A DNA stretch of 31,696 bases from CAYXNZ01 sp964553705 (GTDB taxonomy: Bacteria; Patescibacteriota; Patescibacteriia; Patescibacteriales; GWC2-42-12). A program made the translations under genes and the position numbers. This document shows positions 31,092 through 31,696 of this stretch, piece by piece. Every line of letters starts with the position of its first letter. Position 1 is the stretch's first letter. The notes beneath the pieces are model-generated. The model was not told the origin of the DNA. It saw only the letters and a program-made list of their open reading frames with translations, and did not search any database. The stretch lies in assembly GCA_964553705.1 (NCBI GenBank), contig CAZKKV010000009.1, forward strand, positions 1 to 31,696, given 5' to 3'.

Positions 31092-31130
31092 AAAATAATA
31101 GCTTATCGCCTGTTTGTCAATAAGCTATTA
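31092..31130 (-). promoter_or_regulatory. lepB promoter overlapped by an 11-bp inverted repeat
   Basis: Minus strand TTGACA (31115-31120), a 17-base spacer, and TATTTT (31092-31097). The inverted repeat TAATAGCTTAT / ATAAGCTATTA (31096-31106 and 31120-31130) spans the spacer. It may be an operator, or a terminator of the upstream gene since TTTT follows on the minus strand. Confidence 0.55.
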
Positions 31131-31238
31131 ACAATTATTATAATTAAACATATTATAACAACAGTTTACAAATTTTGCAAACAACGACTAAATTTGCCAA
31201 AATAACAATAATTATAACAAACTTTCCGTCTAGTCTCT

Positions 31239-31696
31239 CTATCTCGCGCACCTAAAACCAATCGTAGAAGTGGTAGCAGTCGGTGAATTACTTAAGTCAA
31301 GAGAATAAATCCCATTATATCCTCTAGTAAATCCTCGTAAATTATTGCCATTATCTCCTGTTTTTATCATACCGATACCGTTTAATGAATCGTAGTAATA
31401 TGGAGGGGCAAAATCAAAATCACCTATATCTACAGCATAGTATTCCTGCCACTCGTCAAAAATAGGCTCAGGCAAAACAGATGATGATATTATTCGATCT
31501 GTCCATTCACTAATCTCATCAACGAATTCATAAATTGAATTGCCATTAGTCAAGGCAAACCTCACCCCCGCCTCTCCTTGTAAAGGAGAGGAGCAGGTTG
31601 CTAATTGCATACCGTCAACATCAGTATCAATATCGTTCTCGGCTACTCGCATAATATTCTCGGCAATAGTCAACCATTCATTTTCAGAAATAAGAT
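31239..31696 (-). CDS. Surface protein with FGE-sulfatase/C-type-lectin-like C-terminal domain, 5' end outside the window
   Basis: The frame is open to the window edge (152 codons visible, no start seen). It begins LISENEWLTIAENI, continues to an EFVDEISEWTDRI segment and ends STIGFRCAR, the usual end of formylglycine-generating-enzyme/C-type-lectin folds. Patescibacteria have many surface proteins of this type, used as binding modules rather than enzymes. No FGE active-site cysteines can be judged from this fragment. About residues 35-47 (SSPLQGEAGVRF) are encoded by an inserted palindromic repeat (31571-31591 core). The gene ends in TAG and is separated from lepB by ~150 bases. Confidence 0.7.
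   Translation of the reverse strand, partial: LISENEWLTIAENIMRVAENDIDTDVDGMQLATCSSPLQGEAGVRFALTNGNSIYEFVDEISEWTDRIISSSVLPEPIFDEWQEYYAVDIGDFDFAPPYYYDSLNGIGMIKTGDNGNNLRGFTRGYNGIYSLDLSNSPTATTSTIGFRCAR
31571..31591. repeat. Palindromic repeat element inserted in frame in a coding region
   Basis: CCTCTCCTT / AAGGAGAGG, a perfect 9-bp stem with loop GTA, flanked by CTCACCCCCG. It resembles the 'CTCTCCTT...AAGGAGAG...GGGGTGAG' palindromes dispersed in many bacterial genomes. It is GC-rich in an AT-rich gene, which supports insertion. Confidence 0.7.

Overview
The window looks like chromosomal DNA from a Candidate Phyla Radiation (Patescibacteria, probably Parcubacteria-like) bacterium. Reasons: very AT-rich DNA; mostly leaderless or Shine-Dalgarno-poor genes; VirB2/TrbC-like pilin modules fused to adhesin domains; thrombospondin type-3 anchored proteins next to ybeY-dgkA-ftsA-ftsZ; a short Rel protein without the C-terminal regulatory domains; and a secreted protein carrying a C-terminal repeat pair that I associate with this group. 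The code looks standard: an RF2 gene (prfB) is present and no large gene contains an in-frame UGA. All the large intact genes nevertheless end in UAA or UAG.

Layout. Positions 1-6190 form an accessory island, all on the minus strand and mostly of unknown function. It holds a five-gene operon (membrane protein, excisionase-type HTH, zinc finger plus HEPN-like protein, secreted EGF-like protein, membrane-anchored protein cut by the window edge). It also holds a SpoVG-like protein, a DUF5659-like protein, a possible BECR-fold nuclease, several unknown ORFs, and intergenic repeats and folded elements. Positions 6190-7150 carry two ~237-bp direct repeats, each a broken ComEC-type metallo-beta-lactamase gene, flanking a small plus-strand gene with its own promoter, perfect Shine-Dalgarno and terminator and an in-frame UGA. 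Then come comEC without its nuclease-like domain, a second strong-SD small gene ending in UGA, and prfB.

Positions 10.3-14.5 kb are an anaerobic ribonucleotide reductase operon, nrdR-nrdD-(separate glycyl-radical domain)-nrdG, read leftward from a promoter followed by two NrdR boxes spaced three helical turns apart. The glycyl-radical site is missing from NrdD and is encoded by its own 47-codon gene. Positions 14.6-26.5 kb are a long leftward gene train: two pilin-adhesin fusions, two thrombospondin type-3 membrane proteins, ybeY, dgkA, ftsA and ftsZ. This links cell-surface display, envelope lipid recycling and division. At 26.6 kb a divergent rel gene points right, followed by a small ORF interrupted by UAA and a bidirectional terminator. 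The right end (28.4-31.7 kb) is yqeY-rpsU-hisS-lepB, leftward, preceded by a truncated surface protein whose coding sequence contains an in-frame palindromic repeat.

The most notable points are the split class III ribonucleotide reductase, the two small strong-SD genes in which UGA sits in a Cys-rich context (possible recoding, or decay), the broken and duplicated ComEC partner gene, a three-way-junction element at 5480-5545, and the palindromic element inside a coding region.
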